Shown: positions 1 to 8,755, counted from the stretch's first letter. The stretch is DNA of 64,000 bases from Ramlibacter sp. Leaf400 (GCF_001424545.1 NZ_LMQL01000009.1:124001-188000), one strand, 5' to 3'. A program made the numbers and translations. The notes: generated by a model from the letters alone, not told the origin.

Positions 1-894
1 CATCAGGTAGCCACCGGTGTCGAAGTGCCGGTCGGCCAGCATCAGGGGCACGTCGAACTCGCCGCTGGGCAGCCGCAGGGCATTGGTGTTGGGGTCGTTC
101 TCGTTGCCCGAATCGAGGTCGTCGAAGGCCAGGAAGAAGCCGGCCATGCCGCGGTAGACGTTGGGCGCGGTGAAGTCGGCGCGGTGGTCGTGGTACCACA
201 TCGTGCCCAGGGCCTCGCGCGGATCGCCGATGCCGCCGTACTGGTCCACGCCGGCGTACACCATCGGGTAGTGGTGGTCCTTGTACTCGCCCGGCCGGGT
301 CAGCGTCGAGCCGTATGCGGTCTTGCTGAACCAGTCGACCGGGTAGCCGTCGCTCTCCGAAGGCGTGTGCAGGTTGTGCAGGTGCACCGAGATGTCGGGC
401 GAGCCGTAGCCCTGCAGGGCGTTGGGCAACTGGTTGCGGAAGCGCACCAGGATCGGCTTGCCGTAGCGGGCGTGGAACAGCGGGCCGGGCACCTGCCCTT
501 CATAGCCCCACACCTCCTGCGTCGGCAACTCCTGATGGAACCGGTGCGAGCCCACCTTGACGTCGACGCGGTACAGCAGCTGCGGCGGAAATCGGGTCCA
601 GGCCTGGTGGTCGGCGCGGCCGCATTCGGTGGCGTCGGCGATGGCAGCGCCCACCGGGCTGAGCGACGATTGCGGCTGGATCGGCTGCTGGATCGGCAGC
701 TCCTCCACCCAGGGCGTGGTGGGCGGGCTGGGCGGGCGCGGCGGCGGAAGCGCGGTTTGTCCGCCGGCCCGCTGCGGCGCCGCCACGAGACCCGCGGCCG
801 CCGACGCACCGACCGTCTTGAGCAGCATGCGCCGTGTGCCGCTGCGGGGCCCCCCGGCACCGGTTCCAGGACTTGAATCGTTTCGATCGCTCAT
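1..894 (-). CDS. Multicopper oxidase (Tat-exported), C-terminus cut by window edge
   Basis: Reading from the ATG at 894 gives 298 codons with no stop before the window edge, so only the N-terminal part is present. A twin-arginine signal is visible (GTRRMLLKTVGASAAAG, about residues 18-34). Two copper-ligand motifs of cupredoxin-type oxidases follow: HLHNLHTPSESDG and MWYHDHRADFT. The protein therefore probably acts in the periplasm, oxidising phenols, bilirubin-like compounds or metal ions with O2. A GGAGGT ribosome site lies only 3 bases before the ATG. It resembles the CotA/bilirubin-oxidase branch, but the C-terminal copper motifs that would settle this lie outside the window. Confidence 0.9.
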   Translation of the reverse strand, partial: MSDRNDSSPGTGAGGPRSGTRRMLLKTVGASAAAGLVAAPQRAGGQTALPPPRPPSPPTTPWVEELPIQQPIQPQSSLSPVGAAIADATECGRADHQAWTRFPPQLLYRVDVKVGSHRFHQELPTQEVWGYEGQVPGPLFHARYGKPILVRFRNQLPNALQGYGSPDISVHLHNLHTPSESDGYPVDWFSKTAYGSTLTRPGEYKDHHYPMVYAGVDQYGGIGDPREALGTMWYHDHRADFTAPNVYRGMAGFFLAFDDLDSGNENDPNTNALRLPSGEFDVPLMLADRHFDTGGYLM

Positions 895-1236
895 ACCACC
901 TCCGCTGCGCGGCACCCCGGATGCAAGACCGCCCCTTGCTTCGAGGCTCAAGGTGCGGCGCGTCGTCGATTCAATTTAGGTGGTTGCGCATCGCGGCGAC
1001 AGGGGCCCCGACAGCAAGTTCTGGGGAGGGGCGGCGGGCCAGCGCTGAGCCGCGCCTGGAGGCCCGCGGGCGAGTCACGGTGGCGGCGACGCCAGGGCGG
1101 GGCCTGCCGATCCATGGCGGATCGTTCCGCAAGGCCGCATCGGGCCCGCCTCGCGGGCCGTGGCGGCACCGCGATGAACGCCGCACCGGGTGCCGGCGGC
1201 GGCTTGCATCCCGTCACGATTGATCAAGCTTGGAGC
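895..1236. other. Intergenic stretch without a recognised gene
   Basis: About 340 bases between the divergently read multicopper oxidase and the terminator of the next minus-strand gene. The short open frames here have arginine/proline-rich shadow composition and no convincing ribosome site. The promoter of the oxidase should lie in its left part. I see no RNA gene or repeat. Confidence 0.5.
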
Positions 1237-1256
1237 AAAAAAACCGGTTGACCCGG
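1237..1256 (-). terminator. Possible intrinsic terminator
   Basis: On the minus strand a CCGG / CCGG stem with a 5-base loop (GTCAA) is followed directly by seven T residues, downstream of the small membrane-protein gene that ends at 1301. A second perfect hairpin (CGGCCGC-ATC-GCGGCCG, 1274-1290) precedes it. The stem is short, so confidence is moderate. Confidence 0.45.
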
Positions 1257-1300
1257 GGCGCCCCGTGGCGAGCCGGCCGCATCGCGGCCGAGGGCGGGCG

Positions 1301-1543
1301 TCAGCGCGGTGGCAGCACCGACTGCTGGAACTTCGATTCCGGCGGGAAGACGAGCGTCGACACCGCAGGATCGTGCAGGGTGTCGTCCCGACCCCTGCCC
1401 GCCTTCATCCACAGGAAGAGGCCTCCGCAGAGCAGCGCCAGCAGGGCGCCGGCCAGCAGCATGGCGCGGCCCTCGTACGCGGCCCAGGCGACGGCAGCGG
1501 CGGCGGCGACGGTGGCAAGGAGCCTCAGATGACTGGAAACCAT
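1301..1543 (-). CDS. Small two-helix membrane protein, unknown function
   Basis: An 80-residue protein if translation starts at the ATG at 1543 (MVSSHLRLLATVAAAA). A longer frame upstream adds only a shadow-like leader. Two hydrophobic segments are visible, about residues 5-22 (LRLLATVAAAAAVAWAAY) and 27-44 (MLLAGALLALLCGGLFLWMK). A basic turn and a polar tail of about 35 residues follow. I do not recognise the family. It stands alone, with a terminator-like hairpin downstream and a divergent membrane-protein gene at 1669. Confidence 0.6.
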   Translation of the reverse strand: MVSSHLRLLATVAAAAAVAWAAYEGRAMLLAGALLALLCGGLFLWMKAGRGRDDTLHDPAVSTLVFPPESKFQQSVLPPR

Positions 1544-1668
1544 GGCCCCAGCATACGGCAGGGCACCCGAGGCCACGCAAGTAGGGGATTTCAGGGATAG
1601 GCGAAGCCCGTCGACAACCGTGCGCCTGCCAAGGACGGCGCGGCAGAATACGGCGGCTCCTGCCGCCC

Positions 1669-2085
1669 ATGCTCACCACCATCGCGCCCTTCGCCACCCT
1701 CGTCCTCCTGCTGGTGTGGATGGGCTTCTTCATGCTGGGCTCGCTGCCGCTGATGATCCTGAAGCACGACACGCCGATGGACGCGCGCTTCATCCGCGGC
1801 CTGTTCGACGTGTACTACAAGGCCGTGATGGTCGCCGCCGCGGCCGGAACGCTGGCCCACGCCCTGGCCCATCGCCCGGCCACCACGGCGGTGATGGCGG
1901 CGGTGGGCGCCATCGCCTTCTGGAGCCGGCGCGGCATCCTGAGCCGCATGGACCGCCTGCGGACGACGATGACGGCGCACGACGCGGCGGGCATCCGCCG
2001 GTTCCGCCGCCTGCACGTGCTGGGCATGGTCCTGAACGTCGCGCAGCTGGTCGTGATCTGCGCCAGCCTTCCGGTCGTTCTCTGA
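1669..2085 (+). CDS. Four-helix integral membrane protein (DUF4149/DUF1772-like)
   Basis: 138 residues with about four hydrophobic segments: residues 5-28, about 48-62, about 70-85 and 118-137. The last helix begins RRLHVLGMVLNVAQLVV. The combination of a LH-G-N-Q pattern in the last helix with small size resembles membrane families annotated DUF4149 or DUF1772. That match is from memory of family patterns, not a search. No enzymatic motif is visible. It is followed by a convergent operon on the minus strand, so it is monocistronic. Confidence 0.65.
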   Translation: MLTTIAPFATLVLLLVWMGFFMLGSLPLMILKHDTPMDARFIRGLFDVYYKAVMVAAAAGTLAHALAHRPATTAVMAAVGAIAFWSRRGILSRMDRLRTTMTAHDAAGIRRFRRLHVLGMVLNVAQLVVICASLPVVL

Positions 2086-2123
2086 GCATCAGGCGCCAGG
2101 CGGACCCCGCCTGCGTCTGCGGG

Positions 2124-2834
2124 TCAGCAGGTCGGCCGGCCGTAGTTCTGCCAGCACAGGTCGCGGATGCGGCGCTTGTCCGCTTCGATGCGCTGCTGCG
2201 CCTCGACCTGCTGGCGGCGCTCGGCCGTCGCCACGCGGGCTTCGCGGGCGAGTTCCTCCTGCCGCCGCTGGCGCGCGGCCGATTCCTCCGTCCGCTCGTT
2301 GTGCCAGCGTTGCTGCGCCGAGATGGCGGCGCTGGTCGCCTGGAGGTTGCGCTCGGCGGCTTCGGCCTGCGCGTCGCGGATGCGCCTTTGCTCGGCGGCT
2401 TTCGCTTCCGCTTCCTGGCGCTCCTTTTCTTCCCGGGCCTGCGTCTCGGCCGCGATCTTCTGGGCCCGCTCGCTGGCCGCCCGCTGTTCGGCATTGCGCC
2501 AGGAGAGGAACCCGCCCGCGACGAACAGCAGGACGACGACCACCAGGCCGGCCCGCAGGAGCCGGGCGGCCGCCGACGGCTCGTCGGCCGGGGGCGGAGG
2601 CACGTAGGTGGTGCGGGGGCGCGCCTGCGCCAGCTTGCGGTCGTGCGCCGCGCGCAGGTCGGGCTTGCGCAGGATCTCGTATGCGGTGGTCGCCTGGTCC
2701 AGGCGCTCGCGCGCGCTCTCGGATTCCGCCAGCCGCTGCGGCGTGTAGAAGGTGCGGGCGCGCTGGAAAGCCTGCTCGATCTCCTCGGCCGAGGCGTTGG
2801 CCGGCACGCCGAGCGTGACGTAGGCGGACTTCAT
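2124..2834 (-). CDS. J-domain-like membrane protein with long coiled coil; HPD motif absent
   Basis: 236 residues from the ATG at 2834, which overlaps the stop of the upstream gene by 4 bases (ATGA), implying translational coupling. Residues 1-67 resemble a J domain (YVTLGVPANASAEEIEQAF, later TTAYEILRKPDLRAAHDR). The Hsp70-activating His-Pro-Asp is replaced by Tyr-Thr-Pro near residues 30-32, so DnaK stimulation is unlikely. A transmembrane helix lies at about 92-110. A highly charged Ala/Glu/Arg/Gln coiled coil runs from about 112 to 225, and two cysteines are near the end (LCWQNYGRPTC). It is probably an envelope or scaffold protein; function unknown. Confidence 0.7.
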   Translation of the reverse strand: MKSAYVTLGVPANASAEEIEQAFQRARTFYTPQRLAESESARERLDQATTAYEILRKPDLRAAHDRKLAQARPRTTYVPPPPADEPSAAARLLRAGLVVVVLLFVAGGFLSWRNAEQRAASERAQKIAAETQAREEKERQEAEAKAAEQRRIRDAQAEAAERNLQATSAAISAQQRWHNERTEESAARQRRQEELAREARVATAERRQQVEAQQRIEADKRRIRDLCWQNYGRPTC

Positions 2835-3466
2835 CGCGCCGCCGCTTCCGCGCGCCGCGCCGCCGCCACCGCCGCCGCACGATCGGCGGCCCGCCGCTGG
2901 CGCTCGAGCGACTGTTCGTACAGGAAGCGCTCCCTGCGCTCGCGGTGGTAGTCCGGCGTCTGGGCCGGCACGTGCACCCGCGACTGCGCGGCCACGCGGG
3001 TCTGCTCGAGCTCGCGTTCCGTCGGCACGCCCTTCTTCTGCTTCTCGGCCATGCACAGGCCTTCGAGCCGGCCGCGCGCCTGGAGGGGCGGTCCCTGGAC
3101 GTTCTTGAGGGTGATCAGCTGGTCGCGCAGGCGGCTCTTCTCCGCCACGCCCACGCGCTTGCGCTCATGGTCGGCCAGGATCGCTTCCATGCTCTCGCCG
3201 CCGTGCAGGCGCGTCCAGTAGGGCATCAGGTCGGCCGCCGAGCGCGCGCAGTCCTTGTCGGTGCCCTGGTTGACCTGGTCCACGTCGAAGCGGCCGGACG
3301 CGTAGCGCTTCTGGATCACCTGGTCCTCGCAGGGACGGTCCTGGTAGGTCCCGCCGCACCGGTACATCTGCTGCGACCAGGACGGGAGCGCCCAGGCGGA
3401 CAGCGCCAGGCCCAGCACGAGCGGCAAGGCGCCGCCCTTGTGCGACGTACGCGAAATGGTGGACAC
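2831..3466 (-). CDS. Secreted DUF4124-like protein with coiled-coil tail
   Basis: 211 residues. An N-terminal signal peptide (about 12-31, GALPLVLGLALSAWALPSWS) is followed by a short cysteine-containing segment (QMYRCGGTYQDRPCED). That segment matches the YRCxxxxGxxxYQDxPC style of DUF4124 proteins common in Burkholderiales. Residues about 90-211 are strongly charged and Arg/Ala/Glu-rich, predicted coiled coil. Its stop overlaps the start of the J-domain-like gene by 4 bases, so the two proteins are probably made together; both have coiled coils and may assemble at the inner membrane. The role is not known. Confidence 0.7.
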   Translation of the reverse strand: MSTISRTSHKGGALPLVLGLALSAWALPSWSQQMYRCGGTYQDRPCEDQVIQKRYASGRFDVDQVNQGTDKDCARSAADLMPYWTRLHGGESMEAILADHERKRVGVAEKSRLRDQLITLKNVQGPPLQARGRLEGLCMAEKQKKGVPTERELEQTRVAAQSRVHVPAQTPDYHRERRERFLYEQSLERQRRAADRAAAVAAARRAEAAAR

Positions 3467-3594
3467 CGTCCCGACTCCTCTGGCTTCTTATTACTTTGAT
3501 CATGTCAGCCGACGGTGGTGTTTGGCAATCGCGGCCCCCGGCCGGCCCGCAGGCCGACGCGAGAAAGCGACACGCGGTGGTGGCGTGCTCGCTT

Positions 3595-4488
3595 CTATCC
3601 GTGCGGCGCCTTCCCCGGCGGTGCCGACTTCTCCCGCAGGACCCCGTTGATCTCGGCGCCGAAGATCAGGGTCGTGGCGCTGATGTACATGAACACCAGC
3701 GTGGCGACCACGCCCGCGAAGCTGCCATAGAGCAGCGCCAGCTTTCCGGCCGTGCGCAGGGTGTACGACAGCGTGGCGGCGGCTGCCACCCACAGTGCGG
3801 CACCGACGAACGCGCCTGGCAGCACGGTATAGAGCCGCTGGCGGATGTCGGGCAGCCAGCCGTACATCAAGGCGTACAGCCCGACCAGCACCAGGAAGGC
3901 CGAGCCGTAGCGCACGCCGTTGTGGAGCCAGATGGCATCGCGCTGCGTGTCTGCACTCGCCTCCAGCAGTTGCCACACGTACGGCATGACGACCACCGAG
4001 CTGAAGGCCGCCAGCACCCCCGCCCCGACGACGACCGTGAACAGCGTGACCTTGAGGCGGGCCCTCCAGAACGAAAGCCCCCGCTCGAGGCCGTAGGCGC
4101 GGTTCAGCGCCGAGCGGATGGCCTGCATGCCCGACGACGCGGTCCACAGCGTCGCCAGCACGCCGATGGCCAGCAACGCCTGGTTGCGCCGGGCCAGCAC
4201 CTGCTCGATGACCGGCTGCATCGCGTCCCGCACCACCTGCGGCGCATAGCCCATGACGCGGTCGACCAGGGCCGCCGCGTCGCCCGGCTGCCCCACATAG
4301 GCGGCGGATGCGGACACCAGGATCAGCAGCGGGAACATGGCCAGCACCCAGGAGAACGCCAGACTGCCGGCCTGGTTGGCACTCTGGTGCAGGACGTAGT
4401 TGCGGATGGCCAGCAGCGTCACGCCCAGGACTGGCGTGGCCAGCGCGGCGTTCCGCACACGGCGCCAGCCTTCGCGAAGTCGGTTCAT
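3595..4488 (-). CDS. YihY/BrkB-family inner-membrane protein
   Basis: 297 residues from the ATG at 4488. A 31-residue upstream extension in the same frame has shadow composition and was rejected. Several transmembrane segments are visible, for example residues about 30-55, 105-125, 145-170, 190-210, 220-245 and 255-275. Family-typical features are ANQAGSLAFSWVLAMFPLL and GAEINGVLRE near the C-terminus, the latter matching the GAE-N signature of YihY/BrkB proteins. Members are polytopic membrane proteins of uncertain biochemical role, once mis-named ribonuclease BN. It is divergent from the unknown gene at 4569. Confidence 0.9.
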   Translation of the reverse strand: MNRLREGWRRVRNAALATPVLGVTLLAIRNYVLHQSANQAGSLAFSWVLAMFPLLILVSASAAYVGQPGDAAALVDRVMGYAPQVVRDAMQPVIEQVLARRNQALLAIGVLATLWTASSGMQAIRSALNRAYGLERGLSFWRARLKVTLFTVVVGAGVLAAFSSVVVMPYVWQLLEASADTQRDAIWLHNGVRYGSAFLVLVGLYALMYGWLPDIRQRLYTVLPGAFVGAALWVAAAATLSYTLRTAGKLALLYGSFAGVVATLVFMYISATTLIFGAEINGVLREKSAPPGKAPHG

Positions 4489-4568
4489 GGGCGCGGATTC
4501 CTTGTCATGAAGCGTGAGAGCCTTTCGTTTTCGGGGTCGTGCGGTGGATTTGCTGCCAACATCTTTCC

Positions 4569-5705
4569 ATGGCCACCGCATTCGCAGTTTCGATCATCGA
4601 CGCACTCCTGGGTTCGACGCTGGGGTCCGCCGGCCAGGACCCGGGCAATCGGGTCGCGCTCGAGGGCCTCACGTCGGCCCCCCGGGACGACGGCGCCCTC
4701 GAGGTCAGGATCCGAAGGCTGGAGGCGGCTTCGCTGCGCGTGGCCTCGGGGCCGCTCGTGCTGGAGGTCGGCCAGCTGGCCTTGGACGAACTGGTCGCGC
4801 TGGTGCGCTTCGAAGGGGGCCGGCCGCGCCTGTCCATGCTGGAGGCGGCCGGCGCCGAATGCTCGGGTGTGAAGCTGGCGGGTCCGCTGATCCTCCCGCC
4901 GTACCCGGGGGGCGGCAACGCGACAGGCCCTGCGGCCGCCGCGTCCTGGTCGCTCGGCCCGCTCGCTGCCGCGGACGGCACGATCCGCGCGGAGATCGTC
5001 GATGCGCACCTGCTGTTCGATGCGGACGTGACGGTGCCGGTCCGCCAGGGGCGCATCGACTTCAAGGACGCCACCGTCGAGCACGTGGGACCGGATTCGC
5101 GCATGGGGGCGAGCCGCCTCGGGCTCTATGTCGATGCGCCCAACGGGCGCAGCTACCTCTACCAGTTCTCGGTGCCGCCGGTCGCGGGCGTGGAGTACGA
5201 GCAGAGCGGCGCCTTGCTGGGACCGTGGGTCACGGACCGCGGCAGCCTGCAGCTGCAGCCCTTCGGTGAATGGCTGCTGCGCCAGCCCCTGGGCGGACAG
5301 GCCCAGGGCGTCACCGAGCAGGCGCGCCTGCTGTTCGACCGCACCGCGGTGTCGGGCGACCTGCAACTCAGCGACGGAAGGTTCGCGGCGCCTGGCGTGC
5401 AGGCCGACTTCGTGGGCCGGGCCCATGGCGACAACGCGGTTCGCCTCCACTCGCAAGCCGTGGGGCGGGGGCTCACCGTCGAGTTGGCGTCACTGTCGGT
5501 GCGCAACGCGGTCCTGGGCCCGGGGGACCTGCGGATCGGGTGCGACCAGGTGGCGGGTGCGCTCGCGCTGCGGCTTTCCGTCGAGGGCGCGCAACTGCGC
5601 TTTTCATTCGATCTCACGCAGATGAAGGCCGCCGGCGTGCGTCTCCTCGTGGGTGCGCAGCCCCCCTCCCCTTCGAGCTCTACAACGACCGGGCTGTTAG
5701 CATGA
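4569..5705 (+). CDS. Hypothetical protein, beta-rich, unknown family
   Basis: 378 residues from the ATG at 4569 (MATAFAVSIIDALLGST); an ATG ten codons upstream is also possible. There is no signal peptide or transmembrane segment. The protein alternates hydrophobic and charged residues as in a beta-rich fold (DGALEVRIRRLEAASLRVAS, GTIRAEIVDAHLLFDADVTV). The repeated pattern of short amphipathic strands is reminiscent of lipid-transfer or AsmA-like repeats, but I cannot assign a family. It ends 66 bases before the KaiC-like gene and could be co-transcribed with it. Reality as a gene is supported by codon bias and length. Confidence 0.7.
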   Translation: MATAFAVSIIDALLGSTLGSAGQDPGNRVALEGLTSAPRDDGALEVRIRRLEAASLRVASGPLVLEVGQLALDELVALVRFEGGRPRLSMLEAAGAECSGVKLAGPLILPPYPGGGNATGPAAAASWSLGPLAAADGTIRAEIVDAHLLFDADVTVPVRQGRIDFKDATVEHVGPDSRMGASRLGLYVDAPNGRSYLYQFSVPPVAGVEYEQSGALLGPWVTDRGSLQLQPFGEWLLRQPLGGQAQGVTEQARLLFDRTAVSGDLQLSDGRFAAPGVQADFVGRAHGDNAVRLHSQAVGRGLTVELASLSVRNAVLGPGDLRIGCDQVAGALALRLSVEGAQLRFSFDLTQMKAAGVRLLVGAQPPSPSSSTTTGLLA

Positions 5706-5771
5706 GGAAGACCTGAAGGGCTGCAAGTGTGACGGCCCAAGCACGCGTGCGCGGGTTCTTGAAAGACACCA

Positions 5772-7259
5772 ATGAACCCTGCCGGCCCAGCCGCACTCCT
5801 TTCCACCGGCATCCCAGGGCTGGACGTGATCCTTGGCGGTGGCCTCACGCCGCATCGCATCTACCTGGTCGAGGGTGAGCCCGGCACGGGCAAGACCACC
5901 ACCGGCCTGCAGTTCCTCAACGAAGGCGTGCTTCGCGGCGAAACGGTGGTCTACATCACCCTGGCCGAGAACCGTGAGGAGCTCACCGCCGTCGCGCTGT
6001 CGCACGGCATCGGCGTGGAGGGCATCCACATCCACGAGGTGCTGCCGACCGAAGACCTGCTGGCCGCCGAGCAGCAGTACACCACCTTCCACCCGTCCGA
6101 GGTGGAGATGGCCAGCACGCTCAAGCTGATCCTGAGCATCGTGGAGGAACTCAAGCCCAGCCGCATCGTGCTGGACTCGCTGTCCGAGTTGCAGCTGCTG
6201 GCCGATTCGCCGCTGCGCTACCGGCGCCAGGTGCTGGCGCTCAAGCAGTTCTTCTCCAATCGCCAGTGCACCGTGCTGCTGCTGGACGACCGCACGGCTT
6301 CGGCCTCGGGCGACCTGCAGGTGCGAAGCATCGCCCACGGTGTCATCCAGCTCGATCACCTGGTGAAGGACTACGGCGCGGAGCGCAGGCGCATCCGCAT
6401 CGTGAAGTTCCGCGGCCGCAGCTTCCTGGGCGGCATGCACGACTACAACCTGGTGCGGGGCGGGTTGTCCGTCCACCCTCGCCTGGTCGCGGCGAAGTCG
6501 CGCGGCATCACCGACCGCCGGCAGATGAGCACCGGCCTGCCCAAGCTCGACCTGCTGCTCGGGGGCGGCATCGAGCAAGGCACCAGCACCCTCATCGTCG
6601 GCCCCCCGGGCACGGGCAAGTCCTCGCTCGCCTCGCAGTTCGTGGCGGCCGCCATCGACCGCGGCGAACGCGCCGCCATGTTCCTGTTCGAGGAATCGGC
6701 CAGCAACATGCTCCACCGCAGCGACGGAATGAACCTGCGCATCCGCGAGGCGATGGACTCGGGCGCCCTCAGTGTCCAGCAGGTGGATCCCGCCGAACTC
6801 TCGCCGGGGCAGTTCTCCGCGGCCGTGTGCAAGTCGGTGGAAGCGGGCACCAAGGTGGTGGTGATCGACAGCCTCAACGGCTTCCTCAATGCCGTGCCCG
6901 ACGAGCGCTTCCTGACCACGCACCTGCACGAGCTGCTGACCTACCTGGGCCAGCACCAGGTGCTGACGGTGCTGGTCGCCGTGCAGCAGGGGATGCTGGG
7001 CGGGCAGATGTCCTCCGCGATGGACGCGAGCTACATCGCCGACAACGTGCTGATGCTGCGCTACTTCGAGGACAACGGCGAGATCCGCCAGGCGGTGTCG
7101 GTCTTCAAGAAGCGCGGCAGCGTCCATGAACGCACCATCCGCGAGTTCTCGATGTCCGCCGGGGGCATCGAGGTGGGCGAGATCCTGCGCGGCTACCGCG
7201 GGCTGCTGACGGGCATTCCCCTGCCGCTTTCCGGCGCCGTCCCGGACGCCAAGTCCTGA
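5772..7259 (+). CDS. KaiC-like double-domain RecA ATPase
   Basis: 495 residues with two tandem KaiC/RecA domains. Walker A motifs are GEPGTGKT (35-42) and GPPGTGKS (277-284). The second domain keeps the catalytic Glu pair (FEES, E307-E308). In the first domain the equivalent site reads AEN (A65-E66), so one Glu is missing. At the position of the cyanobacterial KaiC phosphosites Ser431/Thr432 this protein has Ser420-Tyr421 (MDASYIADN). The C-terminal VFKKRGSVHERTIREF block is well conserved. No kaiA or kaiB is present. Its stop overlaps the next start (TGATG), so it is made together with a histidine kinase; it is probably a signalling ATPase rather than a full clock. Confidence 0.93.
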   Translation: MNPAGPAALLSTGIPGLDVILGGGLTPHRIYLVEGEPGTGKTTTGLQFLNEGVLRGETVVYITLAENREELTAVALSHGIGVEGIHIHEVLPTEDLLAAEQQYTTFHPSEVEMASTLKLILSIVEELKPSRIVLDSLSELQLLADSPLRYRRQVLALKQFFSNRQCTVLLLDDRTASASGDLQVRSIAHGVIQLDHLVKDYGAERRRIRIVKFRGRSFLGGMHDYNLVRGGLSVHPRLVAAKSRGITDRRQMSTGLPKLDLLLGGGIEQGTSTLIVGPPGTGKSSLASQFVAAAIDRGERAAMFLFEESASNMLHRSDGMNLRIREAMDSGALSVQQVDPAELSPGQFSAAVCKSVEAGTKVVVIDSLNGFLNAVPDERFLTTHLHELLTYLGQHQVLTVLVAVQQGMLGGQMSSAMDASYIADNVLMLRYFEDNGEIRQAVSVFKKRGSVHERTIREFSMSAGGIEVGEILRGYRGLLTGIPLPLSGAVPDAKS

Positions 7260-8755
7260 TGGAACGTCGCGTCCTCGTGTACGGCCCGCCTGGCCGGGAT
7301 GCCCTGCTCGTCGAGAAAGTCTTCCGCACGGCGGCCCTCGAGGTGAGCCACTGCGACACCCCCGCGAAGCTGGCGGAGCAACTGCAGCTCGGGGCCGGTT
7401 CGCTCATGCTGGGCGAGGAAGTCCTGAGCCCCGCGACGATGGCCGTGGTCTCGGAGTACCTGGAGCAGCAGCCCGCGTGGTCCGACCTGCCGATCCTGCT
7501 GCTGGCCAAGCACGGGGCCGACTCCCTGGTGGCGCAGCGCGCGATCGAGAAGCTGGGCAACGTCACGCTGCTGGAGCGCCCGGTGCGCACCATGGCCCTG
7601 GTCAGCGCCGCCCGTTCGGCCCTGCGTGCGCGCGATCGCCAGTACGAGATGCGCGCCCTCAGCCGGCGCAAGGACGAATTCCTGGCCGCGCTGGCGCACG
7701 AGCTGCGCAATCCGCTTGCGCCGATCAGCAACGCGATGGCCATCCTGCAGCGCCAGCACCCTTCCCCGCAGACCGAAAAGCTCACCGGCATCGTCGAGCG
7801 CCAGGTCAGCCACCTCAAGCGCCTGGTGGACGACCTGCTGGACATCGCGCGCATCACCAACGGCAAGCTGGAGTTGCAGCGCTCGGTGACCAGCGTCGAG
7901 AAGATCGTCCAGCACGCGACCGAGATCGCGCAGGAGGGCATCACGGCGAAGGCGCACCGGCTCACGGTGCATCCGCTGCAAGGCCCGGTGGACCTGTACG
8001 CCGACCACGTGCGCCTGGTGCAGTGCGTCGCCAACCTGCTGGTGAACGCCGCCAAGTTCACGCCGCCCTCGGGCGACATCAGCCTGTCGGTGAACGTGGC
8101 GCCGCCGTGGGTCGAGTTCGTGGTGCGGGACAGCGGCAAGGGCCTGGAGCCGGAGTTCCTCGGCCGGATCTTCAACATCTTCTCGCAGTCGCGCACCGTG
8201 GGCGAGCCGACGTCGGGACTGGGGCTGGGCCTGCACCTCACCCGCGCCTTCGCCCAGCTGCACGGCGGCACGATCACGGCCCGCAGCGACGGGCCGGGCC
8301 ACGGGAGCGAGTTCGTGCTCAGCGTCCCCGTCGTGGTGAACGCGACGGGCGAGCAGGAGGCCAACCCGCGTCCGAGCGGCGGCCATCTCCATCGCAGCAT
8401 CCTGGTGGTGGACGACAACGTGGATGCGGCCAGCACCCTGGGCGCCCTGCTCACGCTGCAAGGCGCTTCGGTGGAGGTCGTCCACGACGGCGCGCAAGCG
8501 GTGGCGGTCGTCCAGCAGCACCGGCCGGAGGCCGTCGTCATGGACATCGGCATGCCGGTGATGAACGGCTATGACGCCGCGCGGGCCATCCGGGCCGCGA
8601 TGCCCGACGACGCGCCGACGCTCATCGCCCTGACCGGCTGGGGCCAGTACGCGGACAAGGCGCGCGCCCTGGAAGCAGGCTTCGACTACCACTTCGTCAA
8701 GCCGCTGGACATCGAGGACCTGATCGGCTGCCTGCACACGATCCGCTGCGACTGA
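7259..8755 (+). CDS. Hybrid histidine kinase: pseudo-receiver, HisKA, HATPase, receiver
   Basis: 498 residues. Residues 1-115 look like a receiver fold lacking the phospho-acceptor Asp (MLGEEVL where a D is expected; LPILLLAKHG and LLERPV blocks present). A HisKA domain has the H-box LAHELRNPLAPI with His147. The ATPase part has NLLVNAAKF, VRDSGKGLEPE and GLGLGLHLTRAF. A C-terminal receiver has DD (VVDDNVDAA), phospho-acceptor Asp429 (VVMDIGMPVMNG) and the KPLD lysine motif. There is no transmembrane segment, so the kinase is cytoplasmic. The overlap with the KaiC-like gene suggests the ATPase supplies the input. A separate DNA-binding response regulator is not present nearby. Confidence 0.93.
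   Translation: MERRVLVYGPPGRDALLVEKVFRTAALEVSHCDTPAKLAEQLQLGAGSLMLGEEVLSPATMAVVSEYLEQQPAWSDLPILLLAKHGADSLVAQRAIEKLGNVTLLERPVRTMALVSAARSALRARDRQYEMRALSRRKDEFLAALAHELRNPLAPISNAMAILQRQHPSPQTEKLTGIVERQVSHLKRLVDDLLDIARITNGKLELQRSVTSVEKIVQHATEIAQEGITAKAHRLTVHPLQGPVDLYADHVRLVQCVANLLVNAAKFTPPSGDISLSVNVAPPWVEFVVRDSGKGLEPEFLGRIFNIFSQSRTVGEPTSGLGLGLHLTRAFAQLHGGTITARSDGPGHGSEFVLSVPVVVNATGEQEANPRPSGGHLHRSILVVDDNVDAASTLGALLTLQGASVEVVHDGAQAVAVVQQHRPEAVVMDIGMPVMNGYDAARAIRAAMPDDAPTLIALTGWGQYADKARALEAGFDYHFVKPLDIEDLIGCLHTIRCD

Noticed and set aside
1255-1264. GGGGCGCCCC palindrome as an operator
   Set aside because: It lies just downstream of a gene end beside a terminator-like hairpin, and GC palindromes are expected by chance at this composition.
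7193-8737. 514-codon minus-strand frame
   Set aside because: Antisense to the hybrid histidine kinase, whose catalytic motifs are all intact; the frame has no recognisable domain.
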